Shown here in pieces: positions 1 to 11,700 of a stretch of 64,000 nt of DNA. The stretch spans positions 5,260,501 through 5,324,500 of the forward strand of contig JAPNXP010000001.1 of NCBI GenBank assembly GCA_028753945.1, given 5' to 3'. This DNA comes from Hexactinellida sp. DTS-2022 (Eukaryota; Porifera; Hexactinellida). Position 1 is the stretch's first letter; every line of letters begins with the position of its first letter. Below the pieces are notes generated by a model. It saw only the letters and a list, made by a program, of their open reading frames with translations. It was not told the origin of the DNA and made no database searches. The position numbers were made by a program, and so were the translations under genes.

Positions 1-102
1 AAATACAATAGCATAATTTATATCAAGTTTGTGTTAGCCCCATTAAGAAAATTATCAGCCCTGGCTAGCCCCATTCGTTACAGTACGGTAGCGCCGCCAC
101 TG
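1..102. mobile_element. Right end of a truncated hAT-like MITE (tentative)
   Basis: The segment ends in GCGCCGCCACTG, whose complement begins CAGTGGCGGCGC, a common start of hAT-type MITEs. The other end lies outside the window, so neither target duplication nor partner TIR can be checked. The next 70 bases, up to the first array unit, show nothing recognisable. Confidence 0.3.
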
Positions 103-174
103 TATGGAATGCCATCATCAGCATGAAGTTTTATAATATTCTATTTTCCTGATGATTACAATATAAAAAAGGTA

Positions 175-1269
175 TTTAATTTCTATCATAAACCTCTTGT
201 GTTTAATGCCATTCATTCATTATGTATTGATAATAAGTTATATTATTAGTTATTTATTTTAGCAATGTGTTATCCATGGTTGGTTGAGTTGAGTCAACAA
301 ATTCCTTATAATATATTATTTTATTTAATCCATTGTATTGTGATACTACAATTATATAGAAGCCAGCTGGAATTTATAAGTTGAATCAATATAGTTATCG
401 CAAGTTGAATCACTAGAGTAGGATTTATCAAGTTAAATCAATAAAATTATTACAAGTTGAAACAATAGAATTAGATTTAACACTTTTACTGAATCTGAAG
501 TGTGAGGAAACACAGGAGATTGGCACCCCAATTATAGCACAAACCTAGGCTAAATTGAACATTTGTGAATTGCCAAAAGGTGAAGAATTTAATTCTCTAT
601 CCGTATATGTAAATTTTATCAAGCTCAATATTAATTATTTCATGTTATGAACCATAATTAGTTTAAATAGGTGTTGAATCATTTGATAAAAAATCGTAAC
701 CCCAGGTGCAAATTAGACGGTCACTCCGCAACTACATGCCAAGTTTCAGCCCTCAATGTATACAAGTGTGGCCAGGGCACCTGCTACGGAGAAAAAATAA
801 TAAAAAAATCCAAAATTGCAGCCTGTGCCGACGCATGTTCCTTTGGTGGCGCTATATTTTGGTTGTGGTTTATTGATAGTGCCTCCAAAGGAACATGCTG
901 TCGGCCCAGCTGCAATTTTGGATTTTTTTCGCCATGTCATCATCACTATGAAGGTGTTAAATTATTTCAGAAAGGTTTTTCAGAAGGCATTGACCCTTAG
1001 AGTGGTGGAAGCTTCCATTTAGCTCATTTAATTTTAGAGATATTCTACTTTCAGTTGAATATAATAGTTGATCACTCAGCTTTTTTATGTGGGTGTTGGG
1101 TAATCACCCAACACCCACCAACCCATTCGAATTATATAATTCACAAAATTGTAAAAACACATTTTTTTGACGATGTCATCATCACCTCAAGGTGTCAAGA
1201 CCCATTTGTAGAGGTGTTAGGTGGCATATGGATCAATTGATAAATTTGAAGTTTATTCTAGCTTGTATA
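175..1269 (+). repeat. Tandem repeat array, forward segment 1a
   Basis: Start of the forward array, entered in the middle of a type A body. One module-1 hairpin lies at about 803-928, followed by the beginning of a type B body. The segment is cut at 1269 by the 7.4-kb TIR element and resumes at 8716. Joining the flanks with one TATA copy regenerates the sequence found in undisturbed units (CTTGTATC then ATCTCTGAG, one base different). Short reading frames here arise from the hairpin and are not conserved as proteins. Confidence 0.85.
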
Positions 1270-1725
1270 TGTTGTAGGCGAAATTGAGTACCAGGCGAAA
1301 TGTTGTCATATTACTTATAGAAAATTTTTAACTAAATATTATGGGTTGTTATAAATTGATTATATCCAGATCTAATCCCGCTATTTGTTCACTTCCAAAT
1401 GTTAAAATACTAGGTAATCAAGTATGCTAAATACGAATTTGACACTCACAAATTTCTATTATGTCTATTTATTGTTGTTATTTACAATATAGTAAAGACT
1501 TACAACTGGAATTTGAAAACGATTGACCCATTTACAAATTTATATTACCTACAAATATTTATTCTTGTTATTGTTCTTGTTGTTATTGACAATATAGGTA
1601 ACAAGTTTGTAGAATATTATAATTGAACTAGAGACTAGCTTAAGACGATTATTTTAAGTAATTGCACATGCTAAATACGAATTTAGAATTAACTACTTGC
1701 AAATAAGGGCTGTTTGTTGTTAAAC
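1270..1725 (+). repeat. Left TIR of the 7.4-kb element
   Basis: This is the complement of 8335-8715. It shares the GGCGAAATTGAGTACCAGG motif, a tract around AATACGAATTTGACACTCAC and a later tract around TTGCAAATAAG. The left arm carries roughly 100 extra bases (about 1490-1590) that look like a local duplication of the TTGTTGTTATT region. Confidence 0.75.
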
Positions 1726-2287
1726 TTGGGGAATTAATTACTAAGAATAAGATTGAGATTTTAAAATATAACTAAGTAAGCAAACTAGTATCATATACTA
1801 GTTACGTATATAGATTAATATTTAAGACTTGACAAAATGAATACGAATCCTTTTGTAAGTTAATTATATTGCGTTGTAAAGTGTAAATTATACATGATAA
1901 TTAATTAAGTGGAATAGTTAAGTATTCCCTAGCAAATGCGAACGAGATTGTACTGTAGGCTCGTATTGCCTCCTAATAAATATTTATCCTAATCTACTCG
2001 CGAATTCAAACCATTTAACTCAAGCCACCAGTTTAATCTCCAATACATATAATTTTCAATACATTCACCATACTCAGAACATAATTAATCGCGACACATT
2101 CTCAAATTAATGTTGAGTTTATTGATAAGCTGGTTGTGTTGTTAGTTGGTTTAATAGCTGGTTTTGCTGTTAAATCAGCTTATCAATATCACTCAGTTGA
2201 GAATGTATAGTGAGTAAATGAGTAATTACCTTCTAATTATGTAGTAAATGTGTTTAAATGTGCATCTATAAATTAACAATACAAAGG
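1726..2287. other. Interior of 7.4-kb element with imperfect stem-loop
   Basis: No coding sequence is seen. An imperfect stem-loop spans about 2095-2206: ACATTCTCAA pairs with TTGAGAATGT and ATTGATAAGCTG pairs with CAGCTTATCAAT, with a T/G-rich loop. It could be a small foldback element. No target duplication was found. Confidence 0.4.
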
Positions 2288-2422
2288 CGTAGGCTCTGGT
2301 ATGGTTGGTAGGGCCATGGACATACAAAAGTTTGCCAATTGAATCACCAATGTGCAATGGCCTCCCAATGTCACCGTAATGGACTAACCTATGGGCCCTA
2401 CTAATTCCATTCCGAGACTACG
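2288..2422. mobile_element. Possible MITE with degenerate ends
   Basis: Roughly 30-bp imperfect inverted ends: CGTAGGCTCTGG with GTAGGGCCATGG at the left, and CCTATGGGCCCTAC with CCGAGACTACG at the right. No convincing target duplication is visible, so this is only a candidate. Confidence 0.3.
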
Positions 2423-3114
2423 TCAAACTCCGTATGTGGGAATTCTCCGAATCTAAGATGTTGACATTTTTCAGACTACTTTCTCAATATTGGAAAATAG
2501 TCTAAAAATAACAATTGTTATAATATGCAACCAGAGATAGGGCCAAATTCCTATGGAAATTATAGTTTTAAAGATTTTAAAGATTAATCCCAGTCCATTC
2601 AGAATGGGATTGGGAATTAATCAGAAAATCTCAAACTCAAGGTCAGTGTGTGGGAATTAAGGAACTTCTAAATGATATTATTTCGAAACTGCTCTGAATT
2701 GGTGAATGACAAATACGAATGTTAATCCAAGTTATTTTATTTAATTCTGCAATCTACACCAATTTGCATGTCTACAGGGTCTGAAAGTCATTTCGTTTCT
2801 CGTACCTTCAAACAAACAATAAATGTGTATTGTAATTATATGTAGTATAAATTATATAATTGATAATAAAAATTATTTAGAAGCTTCATTACATTTTACT
2901 TTCACTAAGTAATATAATATTTGGACAGGTGCGAAGTCAGCCCTAACTATAGTGGGTGTCAAGTGCGTAGGAGTAAGTATAGCCAGCGACCCTAATGGGT
3001 GCTCAGCAGAAAACCTCTTACACACTAAGAGGCCTTGTTAAATGTTAATTCAGGAGCACTTTCTATAAAAAAGGTGCTATGTAACGACTGAAAAAGAAAT
3101 AGCACAGTAACACA
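2423..3114. other. Unassigned AT-rich sequence
   Basis: Nothing recognisable beyond AT-rich low-complexity sequence. The last 8 bases (3107-3114) are the left target duplication of the next element. Confidence 0.4.
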
Positions 3115-3781
3115 CATTGGCGCCGAAACTCTCCAGCGCCAGGGGGGGTGTAACTTTACATTTAAATGTGAAAGGTCAAAAAACGATTCCTATGGCGCAT
3201 TGTCGCAAAGTTTACAAGTATAAGATTAAAGTTGGGGCGCGCGGAGCGAGTGTTGCGAGCGATCTTTGGGGGGTTCTGGGGGCAAGCCCCCCAGAAAAAA
3301 ATGGACTGCGAGATAGCCAGATATCAATTTGTTATGAATGAATTATACGTATATTTTATTGTACTAAATTATATTGAATATTGTATTTTTTATCCAGAGG
3401 GAACGGTAATACCCGCACCAATAATGTTGCCCCCTTCAATTTACGGGGGGGGGGGGGGAACGCGCCCCCCCTAGCGCATCCCCCTGTTTCGCCACTGCTA
3501 TGGTGGCTGAAAATCATTATGTTGACGGGCATAAATGTATACATATATTAATAATCCAATGTTATTTAGAAGGACTCCTTATGGAATTATAATTTTTCAA
3601 TGGGTTTACGTGTATGTTTTCTACTTTAACAATAAAGAATATGTCTAATATACCCTGCCTGACCAACCAGGAGGGGTATACCCTTCCTGACTCTTTCCTC
3701 AGCCAGGGGGGGTGAAACCCTCCCTGACAAAAACCAGGGAGGGTGTAACCCCCCCTGACCCCCCCACTTTCGGCGCCTATG
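3115..3781. mobile_element. hAT-like MITE, 8-bp target duplication GTAACACA
   Basis: The left end CATTGGCGCCGAAACTC and the complement of the right end, CATAGGCGCCGAAAGTG, match at 14 of 17 positions. GTAACACA flanks both sides exactly (3107-3114, 3782-3789). An 8-bp duplication with CA...TG ends is the hAT signature. The 667-bp interior has no transposase. It holds homopolymeric G/C runs (3447-3471) and several AGGG(A/G)GGTGTAACCC-like repeats near 3660-3765. Confidence 0.85.
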
Positions 3782-3789
3782 GTAACACA

Positions 3790-4110
3790 TATTTACTGTG
3801 AAAGCTAACTAATATGATTACATTCTTGACTGAGCTTAGCTAAAAAGAGCACAAGCCTAGTATATTGATTATCTTTCTTTTGGATACAAACAACTTGTGA
3901 CCTTCATATGTTCTATATTTTGAACAGCGATTTTATTTATATTGAGCCAAAGTAAAATCCATGTTAATTTAAATATCGATTACTAAATAGCATTAATATA
4001 TTTATTAATACGTATTCTATTATTAGCCAAAATATCATCTTTAAATTAAACACAATATCTGAAAAGTAGATATACTATCAACAAATATTGTGTTGAGTGA
4101 AAACATAAAT
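3790..4110. other. Unassigned AT-rich sequence
   Basis: Interior of the 7.4-kb element left of the solitary array unit. No coding or repeat signal is recognised. It gives the unique left flank that defines the hairpin boundary of the next feature. Confidence 0.35.
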
Positions 4111-5014
4111 AAAAATCCAAAATTGCACCCTGTGCCGACGCATGTTCCTTTGGTGGCACTATATTTAGTTGGTTGTTTATTGATAGTGCCTCCAAAGGAA
4201 CATGCTGTCGGCGCAGGCTGCAATTTTGGATTTTTTTTTGCCAAGTCATCAACGCCCAAGGTGTGAAGAAGCATTTGTTAATTGGTCCGAGTCACAAGGA
4301 ACGGTAGATAAATTTGAAGTTTGTTTCTATCTTAAACCATCTTGAGTTTGATGCCATTCATTCATTATGTATTGATAATAAATTATATTATTAGTTATTT
4401 ATCTTATCATTGTTATCCACGGTTGAGTTGAATTAAGTCAACAAATTCCTTATATTATATTATTTTATTTAATCCATTGTATGGTAAATTAAATAGAAGC
4501 CAGCTGCAATTTATAAGTTAAATCAATTTAATTATCGCAAGTTGAATCAATAGAGTAAGATTTAACAAGTTAAATCAATATAATTATTACAAGTTGAAAC
4601 AATGGAATTAGATTTAACAGTTATACTGAAACTGAAGTGTGAGTAAACAAAGAAATCTCAACTCCCATTTATGGCAGAAATAAAACTCTTTATTGAAAGT
4701 TTTCTTCTCCCATCAGACGCGGAATTTTATGGTGAATCCAAATGTGAAATAAAATTTGGGGGTTTAGTAAAAAATATTTTGTGTTATGGACCAGACAAAT
4801 TTTGAAAGGTGTTAAAGATGTGTCAAAAATTTCTTAATCAAAAATCGTTACCCCAGGTGCAAATTAGACGGTCCCATCGCACCTACATGCAAAGTTTAAG
4901 CCCATCAACTATAAAGCTCTGGCCAGGGCACCGTCTACGGAGAAAAAATAATAAAAATAAAGGCAGTGATTCCAATACTGGGCCACTATACTATAGTATA
5001 GTCGGCACAGTAAT
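4111..5014 (+). mobile_element. Solitary type A array unit inserted in unrelated DNA
   Basis: The left edge is the module-1 hairpin (4111-4239), preceded by unrelated sequence ending CATAAAT. A complete type A body follows. The right edge is an AAT-rich tract plus one module-2 palindrome (about 4976-5014), followed by unrelated sequence. The body reads almost identically to the units at 28080 and 23748, including the shared GCACCC variant in the left hairpin arm with 28080. So this is a recent, discrete copy with one end a hairpin and the other AAT plus palindrome. No target duplication is apparent, which would suit Helitron/Helentron-type insertion, but that is inference. Confidence 0.7.
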
Positions 5015-5193
5015 TACAACTGTTATTGAATACTCACATTGCGATACTTAATAAACAGTCGGAGAAATGCCAGCATAAACATAGAGACAAAGTAGTCGGA
5101 AAATTCTAAACATTTGATATTTGGAATTTTTGACAAATGCCGACATACGGAGCCGGACAAATGCAGGCCTCTAGTTAGTTTTTATCTCAAATA

Positions 5194-6261
5194 TAGTAGG
5201 GTCAAAAATGAAGGTTCCGTGACCAACCTCTGGCTAGTTAAGTTTTATGCCTGATTCTGATACTTTAGGATATAACTCGCGATTTAAGCTCCCATGCCGC
5301 TCTGGAAAGTTTGGGCAAACTTTTTTATAGCGACAAATTCAAAGGGCCTCCGGCAATCATTTTGAAAAATTAAGGCCCCTCTCTGAACATTTCATAAATT
5401 GAGATTAGAGTATTTTTGAACAGTATGCAATAAGTAGTAGCTGCACTGAAAATTTCAACTCAATCGGGACTATACTTTTAATGTAGTAACCTTTTGAAGA
5501 TTCTTACGTCATTTGTCACCATGGGAGGTCCCTTCTTTAAACTATTTTTTTAAGGGATTTGAAGCATATCTCATCCTATATACATGCAATAACCTTTTAA
5601 CTCGCTATGTAGTATGTCTCCATGTAAATCTCGGTAATAGACCTAAATTTACCACTTTGACTATACAAAAATTAAAAAATCCAGTCATTTGACGTCAAAA
5701 TTGTGATAATTATATATATAAAGTGGCCGATTAAAACGATTATGGGTCAATTTTCTTTGCTTCGTCACCCCCATGTGAGATCTCCAGAAGAGTCAAAGTG
5801 GTAAATTTAGGTCTATTACCGAGATTTACATGGAGACATACTACATAGCGAGTTAAAAGGTTATTGCATGTATATAGGATGAGATTTGCTTCAAATCCCT
5901 TAAAAAAAAATAGTTTAAAGAAGGGACCTCCCATGGTGACAAATGACGTAAGAATCTTCAAAAGGTTATTACATTAAAAGTATAGTCCCGATTGAGTTGA
6001 AATTTTCTGTGCAGCTACTACTTATTGCATACTGTTCAAAAACACTCTAATCTCAATTTATGAAATGTTCAAAGAGGGGCCTTAATTTTTCAAAATGATT
6101 GCCGGAGGCCCTTTGAATTTGTCGCTATAAAAAAGTTTGCCCAAACTTTCCAGAGCGGCATGGGAGCTTAAATCGCGAGTTATATCCTAAAGTATCAGAA
6201 TCAGGCATAAAACTTAACTAGGCAGAGGTTGGTCACGGAACCTTCATTTTTGACCCTACTA
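5194..6261. mobile_element. Foldback MITE with about 470-bp arms
   Basis: The outer ends TAGTAGGGTCAAAAATGAAGG and their inverse lead into arms that pair almost throughout (5194 to about 5665 with about 5797 to 6261), leaving about 130 bases in the middle. The insertion could be at TA (element 5196-6259) in Tc1/mariner fashion, or the duplication could be ATA. There is no coding capacity. The open frame at 5740-5961 lies in the arm and is fortuitous. Confidence 0.8.
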
Positions 6262-6840
6262 ATAGAGATGCGTTTTTTATCTCCGAATTACTTTAATGTA
6301 ATCTGGACAAACACATACCTACTCACACACACACACTCACAAAGAACTATTGTGCTTTTAATATATATATAATTGTGGTCTGCTTAAGCACTGCCGGATT
6401 TGGTAGCCCGCGAGACCATAGGCGGGCTAACAATAGTGCATTCTTTAGGATAAGGTTATCCACCAGTTGTAATTCTGGTAGTTCAATAATTGTTTTGCTA
6501 TCTCGTAACGCTTCTTATTCAAGAGGTTTTGATCCGGGGTCCCGGCTGTCTATTAACGGCCACCCCAAATAATATTATGAGGGGCGAAACGATACCTACA
6601 GACTAGACTCAATTCACAGGTCTAGACTAAATTCGGTTAGCCGGGTGACCGCTTAACAGCTGCTAATATTGGTTAACTGTTACAGATTTAATTGAGCAGG
6701 TAACCGCTCTGTTAATCTAGTTAAATAATATCAATGTAATTGCGTATATAAAACACTAATTTAAATTATATTAATTTTGTTAGAATATGGTAATCTTAAA
6801 TATATGCAATTCCATATGTATGTAGTAAATTCCTATAAAC
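6262..6840. other. Unassigned stretch with degraded GGTTAACC-type MITE pieces
   Basis: A short CA-rich tract near 6310-6340 and a GC-richer patch at 6390-6600 are visible. From about 6635 there are degraded motifs of the TTCGGTTAGCC and GGTTAACTG type that belong with the MITEs further right. No gene is seen. Confidence 0.4.
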
Positions 6841-7437
6841 CAAGGGTGGGGTTGTTAACCGTTCTGAGGCTACAATTATTATTCGTTTTGTTTATACTAC
6901 AGTATAGGACTCAGTATTATAAAGTATTACTCCATAAGTAGTCATTAACTAATACATTTCGCAATTTGGGCAAGTTAGAAACAGTGTAGTTACAGAAAAT
7001 ATATAATGGGTCATTGTAGTGATGAGAAATGGATTTATGATCATCATTTTCAACAAAATTCAGATATTTTAATTATTTATACTGTACTTCCTCGCTAATC
7101 CCAACAGAGGTGTTCCGATTTAAAAATTTCTGTTCCGATTAGTGAAGTAATACATTTTCTATTGGCCTCTATTACATGAGATTCCGATAATTTGGATCAA
7201 ACTTGTCCAAAGCATTTTAATCCAACTAAACATGTAGTATACTACCTAATTTATTGTCTGAGACTTATTAATTTAGGATTCCATTGTAATATACGTTGGA
7301 TCTCCTGTTCGGACTAGCGAGGATGTACTGTAAGATAATTTCCAAATAATACTGCTAGCTGCTGATTATCAACAGGCCGGCTAACTGGTTAACGAAATAT
7401 GCAACCGCTAGCCAGCTGGTTAACAAATCCAGCCTTG
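6841..7437. mobile_element. hAT-like MITE of the GGTTAACC family
   Basis: The left end CAAGGGTGGGGTTGTTAACC and the complement of the right end, CAAGGCTGGATTTGTTAACC, form imperfect TIRs. TATAAAC flanks both sides (7 of an expected 8 bases). A pogo-like MITE is nested inside. Related ends recur downstream at 7451 and 7871. Confidence 0.65.
7082..7330. mobile_element. pogo/Tigger-like MITE nested in the hAT-like MITE
   Basis: The ends CTGTACTTCCTCGCTAATCC and (complement) CAGTACATCCTCGCTAGTCC are flanked by TA. CAGTA..TCCTCGCT is the usual start of pogo/Tigger elements. No transposase is present, so the copy is non-autonomous. Confidence 0.65.
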
Positions 7438-8129
7438 TATAAACTATAGTTAAGGGTGGGGTGGTTAACCATTTTGAGGCCACGGTTACGATTATCTTCA
7501 CACTACGGTTAACCGGTTAACCGCCACTGAAAGTTATAACAAAATATATAGACATTTCTCAGAAAATATCTAAATTGTAGTAACGAAAAACACATTCTTT
7601 TAGCCAAGTACTCTATTAGTACAATTAACTGCGGTACAAGTTTATCACTTCAGGTTACTTCTACACTGTGTTGTCACCAAAATATATCTGTGACTATGGG
7701 TAATAAGATAAACAATTATTATATTCTGAACAAAATGCGTGCAAATTCACACTGTTATCCAATAATTTGTACTTCTAATTGTAAATTGTAACATTAACAT
7801 ATCGGTTAACTGATCACTAAAATCCGTAACAGTTAACCGGTATTAGCGGCGGTAAACCGAATTCAGCCTTGATTTAATATTTTCTGAAGGACGAAATGTA
7901 GCAGTAGTAAGGAATAAAAACAAAGCTGAACCTTACTAATTATGTAGTATAAATAATGTTCTACTGTGGTGATCAGCATGGGCGGTTGACTGGCTAACCG
8001 TGGCGAGAAATTGAATCGTAACCGTAGCCCCAGAATTTACCATTGAATAAAATATTGGGAACAACAAGATACTCTCCCCTGACTTGAGGGTGGGGTCGAC
8101 ACCTCCCTCCTGACGCTATACAGTAAGTG
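7438..8129. repeat. Cluster of GGTTAACC-type MITE ends
   Basis: A second left end (TAAGGGTGGGGTGGTTAACC at 7451) and a right end whose complement begins CAAGGCTGAATTCGG (ending 7871) are present. GGTTAACC-like motifs recur near 7500-7530, 7805-7860 and 7980-8030. The two ends lack matching target duplications, so they may belong to different copies. Confidence 0.5.
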
Positions 8130-8274
8130 CATAGGCGTCGTAAATGCAAAGGTCAATCATTCGGGCAGCCAGGAAATTCCGGGGAAACTCCGGGTATAGT
8201 ATTAGTAGCATAAGGGCAACCCTTCCGGGCCGCCCGGACATTTCCGGGCACCCGGGCGAGTAACGACGCCTATT
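8130..8274. mobile_element. Small GC-rich MITE
   Basis: The left end ATAGGCGTCGT and right end ACGACGCCTAT form a short TIR around CCGGG-rich sequence. The flanks AGTAAGTG and AGTAACTT match at 6 of 8 bases, suggesting a decayed 8-bp duplication. Confidence 0.5.
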
Positions 8275-8334
8275 AGTAACTTAGTAAGTGGCTTAGAAAT
8301 TAGTATGTATCTCAAATACAAGTGTCACTAAGTG

Positions 8335-8715
8335 TCTCTTTAACAACAAACAGCACTTATTTGCAAGTACATATGTAGTAAATTCTAGACTAAATTCGTA
8401 TTTAGTATACTATGCAATTACTTAAAATAACCGCTAGTCTCTATGTTAATTTGGAATATTCCTTAATTTTTTTACCTATATTGTAAATAACAACAATAAA
8501 TAGACATAATAGAAATTTGTGAGTGTCAAATTCGTATTCAGCATACTTGATTACCTAGTATTTTAACATTTGGAAGTGAACAAATAGCGGGATTAGATCT
8601 GGATATAATCAATTTATAACAACCCTTAATATTTAGTTAAAAATTTTCTATAAGTAATATGACTCCATTTCGCCTGGTACTCAATCTCGCCTGGTACTCA
8701 ATTTCGCCTACAACA
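8335..8715 (-). repeat. Right TIR of the 7.4-kb element
   Basis: Inverse of the left arm. The outermost motif is duplicated here: CTCAAT(C/T)TCGCCTGGTA occurs in adjacent direct copies near 8660-8705, a small expansion at the tip of the TIR. Confidence 0.75.
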
Positions 8716-11700
8716 TATAATCTCTGAGATTAATTCCATTAATCAAATTAGTACAAATAATTATTAATTTATTAACAATTTAACACAATTATTATGTACT
8801 GCAAAATGTACTGTTCAATTATTTGCAATTAATATTAATTTTAGTTTAATTTCACAATCATATTTGAATTCAGCGCACTCGATTACCCCAATAATCTAAT
8901 TGGAACCGTCTCTAAGTTAAACAAAGAGCAAATTAATCTGAATTAAATATGTCATGTATCAATTGTGCAAGAATATTTTAAGCAGAAATAAATATAATCA
9001 CATAATCTGTCGTTGTTATGGAATATAAAATCTTAGTTTTCAATTAGAAAATAGAAGCCTACTCGAACTCACAAGTTGAATCAATATAATTATCACAAGT
9101 TGAAACAATAGAATTCGATTTTACACTTCAATTGAACTGAAGTGTTAGTAAACAAAGGAAACTTGCAACTCAATTGTGGCACAAATGAAACCCAATTTAA
9201 AAATTCGTGCACTGTGAAAAGGTGTAAATTAGATTCTCTATCGATTGCATATAAATTAAATATCGCGCACCATTTAATGTTCCTTTTCCAATATTAAACA
9301 GGTGCAAAAATGTGTCCAAAAAAGTTTAATAAAAAATCGTGACCCCAGGTGCACATCTGTAACCCATGAGACACATATCCAGAAAATTTGGGCTCTTAGT
9401 TAATAATACTCTGTTCTGTGGAGAGGATACGGAAGGATAATAAAATCCAACATTGCAGCCTGTGCCGACGCATGTTCCTTTGGTGGCACTATATTTGGGT
9501 GGTGGTTTATTGATAGTGCCTCCAAAGGATCATGCTGTCAGCACAGGCTGCAATTTTGGATTTTTTCTCCGCCATGTCATCATCACTATGAATGTGTTAA
9601 ATTATTTCATAAAGGTGTTACAGAAGGCATCGACACTTAGAGTGGTGGAAGTTCCATTTAGTTCACTTCAATTTAGAGATATCGAAGTTTGAGAAGAATA
9701 TAATAGCTGATGACTCTGCATTTTTTATGTGAGTGTTGGGTCATCACCCAACATCAACTAACCCATTTTGAATATCGAATTAGCAAAATTGTAAAAACAC
9801 ATTTTTTTAACGATGTCATCATCACCTCAAGGTGTCAAGACCCACTTGTATAGGTGGCACGTGCCATAATGACCAATTGATAAATTGAAAGTTTGTTTCT
9901 ATCTTCTATGATCTCTGAGATTTATGATATTTAAATAATTAGTTAAATAATAATTAATAATATTTATAATTTAACACCAATTTCAATGTCAACTTACAAT
10001 TATTATGGTAAATTATTTTGTCATAAATAATTAATTAATTAATTTGGCTATCACATTTAAATTCCGCACGCTCGATAACCCCTAATAAACAAATTGGAAG
10101 CATCTATATAAGTCGTATTCCCACTGAATTACTTATAATTAATTACGTCATTATATTAAAAGTGGAATAATATACTCGCAGAGGTAATATAATCACATAA
10201 TCTGTCGTTGTTATGGAATGTAGAATCTTAGTTTTCAATTGGAAAATAGAAGCCTACTCGATATCACAAGTTGAATCAATATAATAATAACGAGTTGAAA
10301 CAATAGAATTAGATTAACACTTTCAATTGTACTGAAGTGTTAGTAAACAAAGGAAACTTGCAACTCAATTGTGGCACAAACTAAGTACAATTTGAAAATT
10401 CGTGCACTGTGAAAAGGTGTAGAATTTAATTCTCCATCGAATGCATATAAATTAAATATTCGCGCACTATTTATTGTTCTTTTTCAAATATTAAACAGGT
10501 GCAAAAATGTGTCCAAAAAAATTTAATAAAAAATCGTAACCCCAGGTGCACATCTGTAACCCATGAGACACCCTTCCTAAAAATTTGGGCTCTTAGTTGA
10601 TAAAACTCTGTTCTGTGGAGTGGCTACGGATAAATAAAAAATCCAAAATTGCAGCCTGTGCCGACGCATGTTCCTTTGTGGCACTATATTTTGTTGGTTG
10701 TTTATTGATAGTACCTCCGAAGGAACATGCTGTCGGCGCAGGCTGCAATTTTGGATTTTTTCGCCAAGTCATCAACGACTCAAGGTGTCAAGAACCATTT
10801 GTTAATTGATCCGAGTCACAAGGAACGGTAGATAAATTTGAAGTTCGTTTCTATCATAAACCATCATGAGTTTAATGCCATTCATTCATTATGTATTGAT
10901 AATAAATTATATTATTAGTTATTTATTTTAGCAATGTTATCCACGGTTGGTTGAGTTGAGTCAACAAATTCCTTATATTATATTATTATATTTAATCCAT
11001 TGTATAGTAATACTACAATTAAATAGAAGCCAGCTGGAATTTATTAGTTAAATCAATATAATTATCGCAAGTTGAAACAATAGTGAAAGATTTAACAAGT
11101 TAAATCAATATAAATATTACAAGTTGAAACAATGGAATTAGATTTCACAGTTTTACAGTAATTGAAGTGTGAGTAAACAAAGAAATTTCAACCCCTATTT
11201 ATGGCAGAAATTAAACCCTTTATTGAAAATTTTCTTCTCCCATCAGACGCAGAATTTTATGGTGAATCCAAATATGAAATAAGATTTGGGGTTTATAAAA
11301 ACATATTTTGAGTTATGGACCAGACAAATATTGAGAGGTGTTAAAGATGTGTCCAAAATTTGTTAATCAAAAATCGTAACCCCAGGTGCAAATTAGACGT
11401 CGACTCCGAACCTACATGCCAAGTTTCAGCCCATCAACTATAAAGTTCTGGCCAGGGCACCGTCTACGGAGAAAAAATAATAAAATAAATAATAAAATCC
11501 AAAATTGCAGCCTGTGCCGACGCATGTTCCTTTGGTGGCACTATATTTTGGTGGTGGTTTATTGATAGTGCCTCCATAGGAACATGCTGTCGGCTCAGCT
11601 GCAATTTTGGATTTTGTTTTCGCACAGTCATCATCACTATGAAGGTGTTAAATTATTTCAAAAACGTGTTACAGAAGGCATCGACCCTTAGAGTTTCCAT

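Larger units (their letters stand above)
1270..8715. mobile_element. 7.4-kb TIR element, TATA target duplication
   Basis: The element begins TGTTGTAGGCGAAATTGAGT and ends with its inverse, and both ends are flanked by TATA (1266-1269 and 8716-8719). It sits inside a B unit of the array, so the empty site is known from dozens of paralogues. No transposase is recognisable inside. The interior is a stack of later insertions: a hAT-like MITE, a solitary array unit, a foldback element and GGTTAACC-type MITEs. TGT...ACA ends with a 4-bp duplication resemble Ginger-type elements, but without coding sequence that assignment is inference. Confidence 0.75.

Noticed and set aside
671-1000. Recurrent short proteins with motifs such as CADACSFGGTI or VPLVALYF in many units
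   Set aside because: They are translations of the 125-bp hairpin and its surroundings in several frames and on both strands at once. No frame is consistently open and variation between copies does not respect codons.
3117-3544. Small GC-richer frames at 3117-3544
   Set aside because: They lie wholly inside a hAT-like MITE with homopolymer runs and occur on both strands.
1270-8715. Maverick/Polinton element because of size and long TIRs
   Set aside because: Target duplication is 4 bp (TATA), not 6, TIRs do not start with AGT, and no polymerase, integrase or capsid gene remnant is visible.
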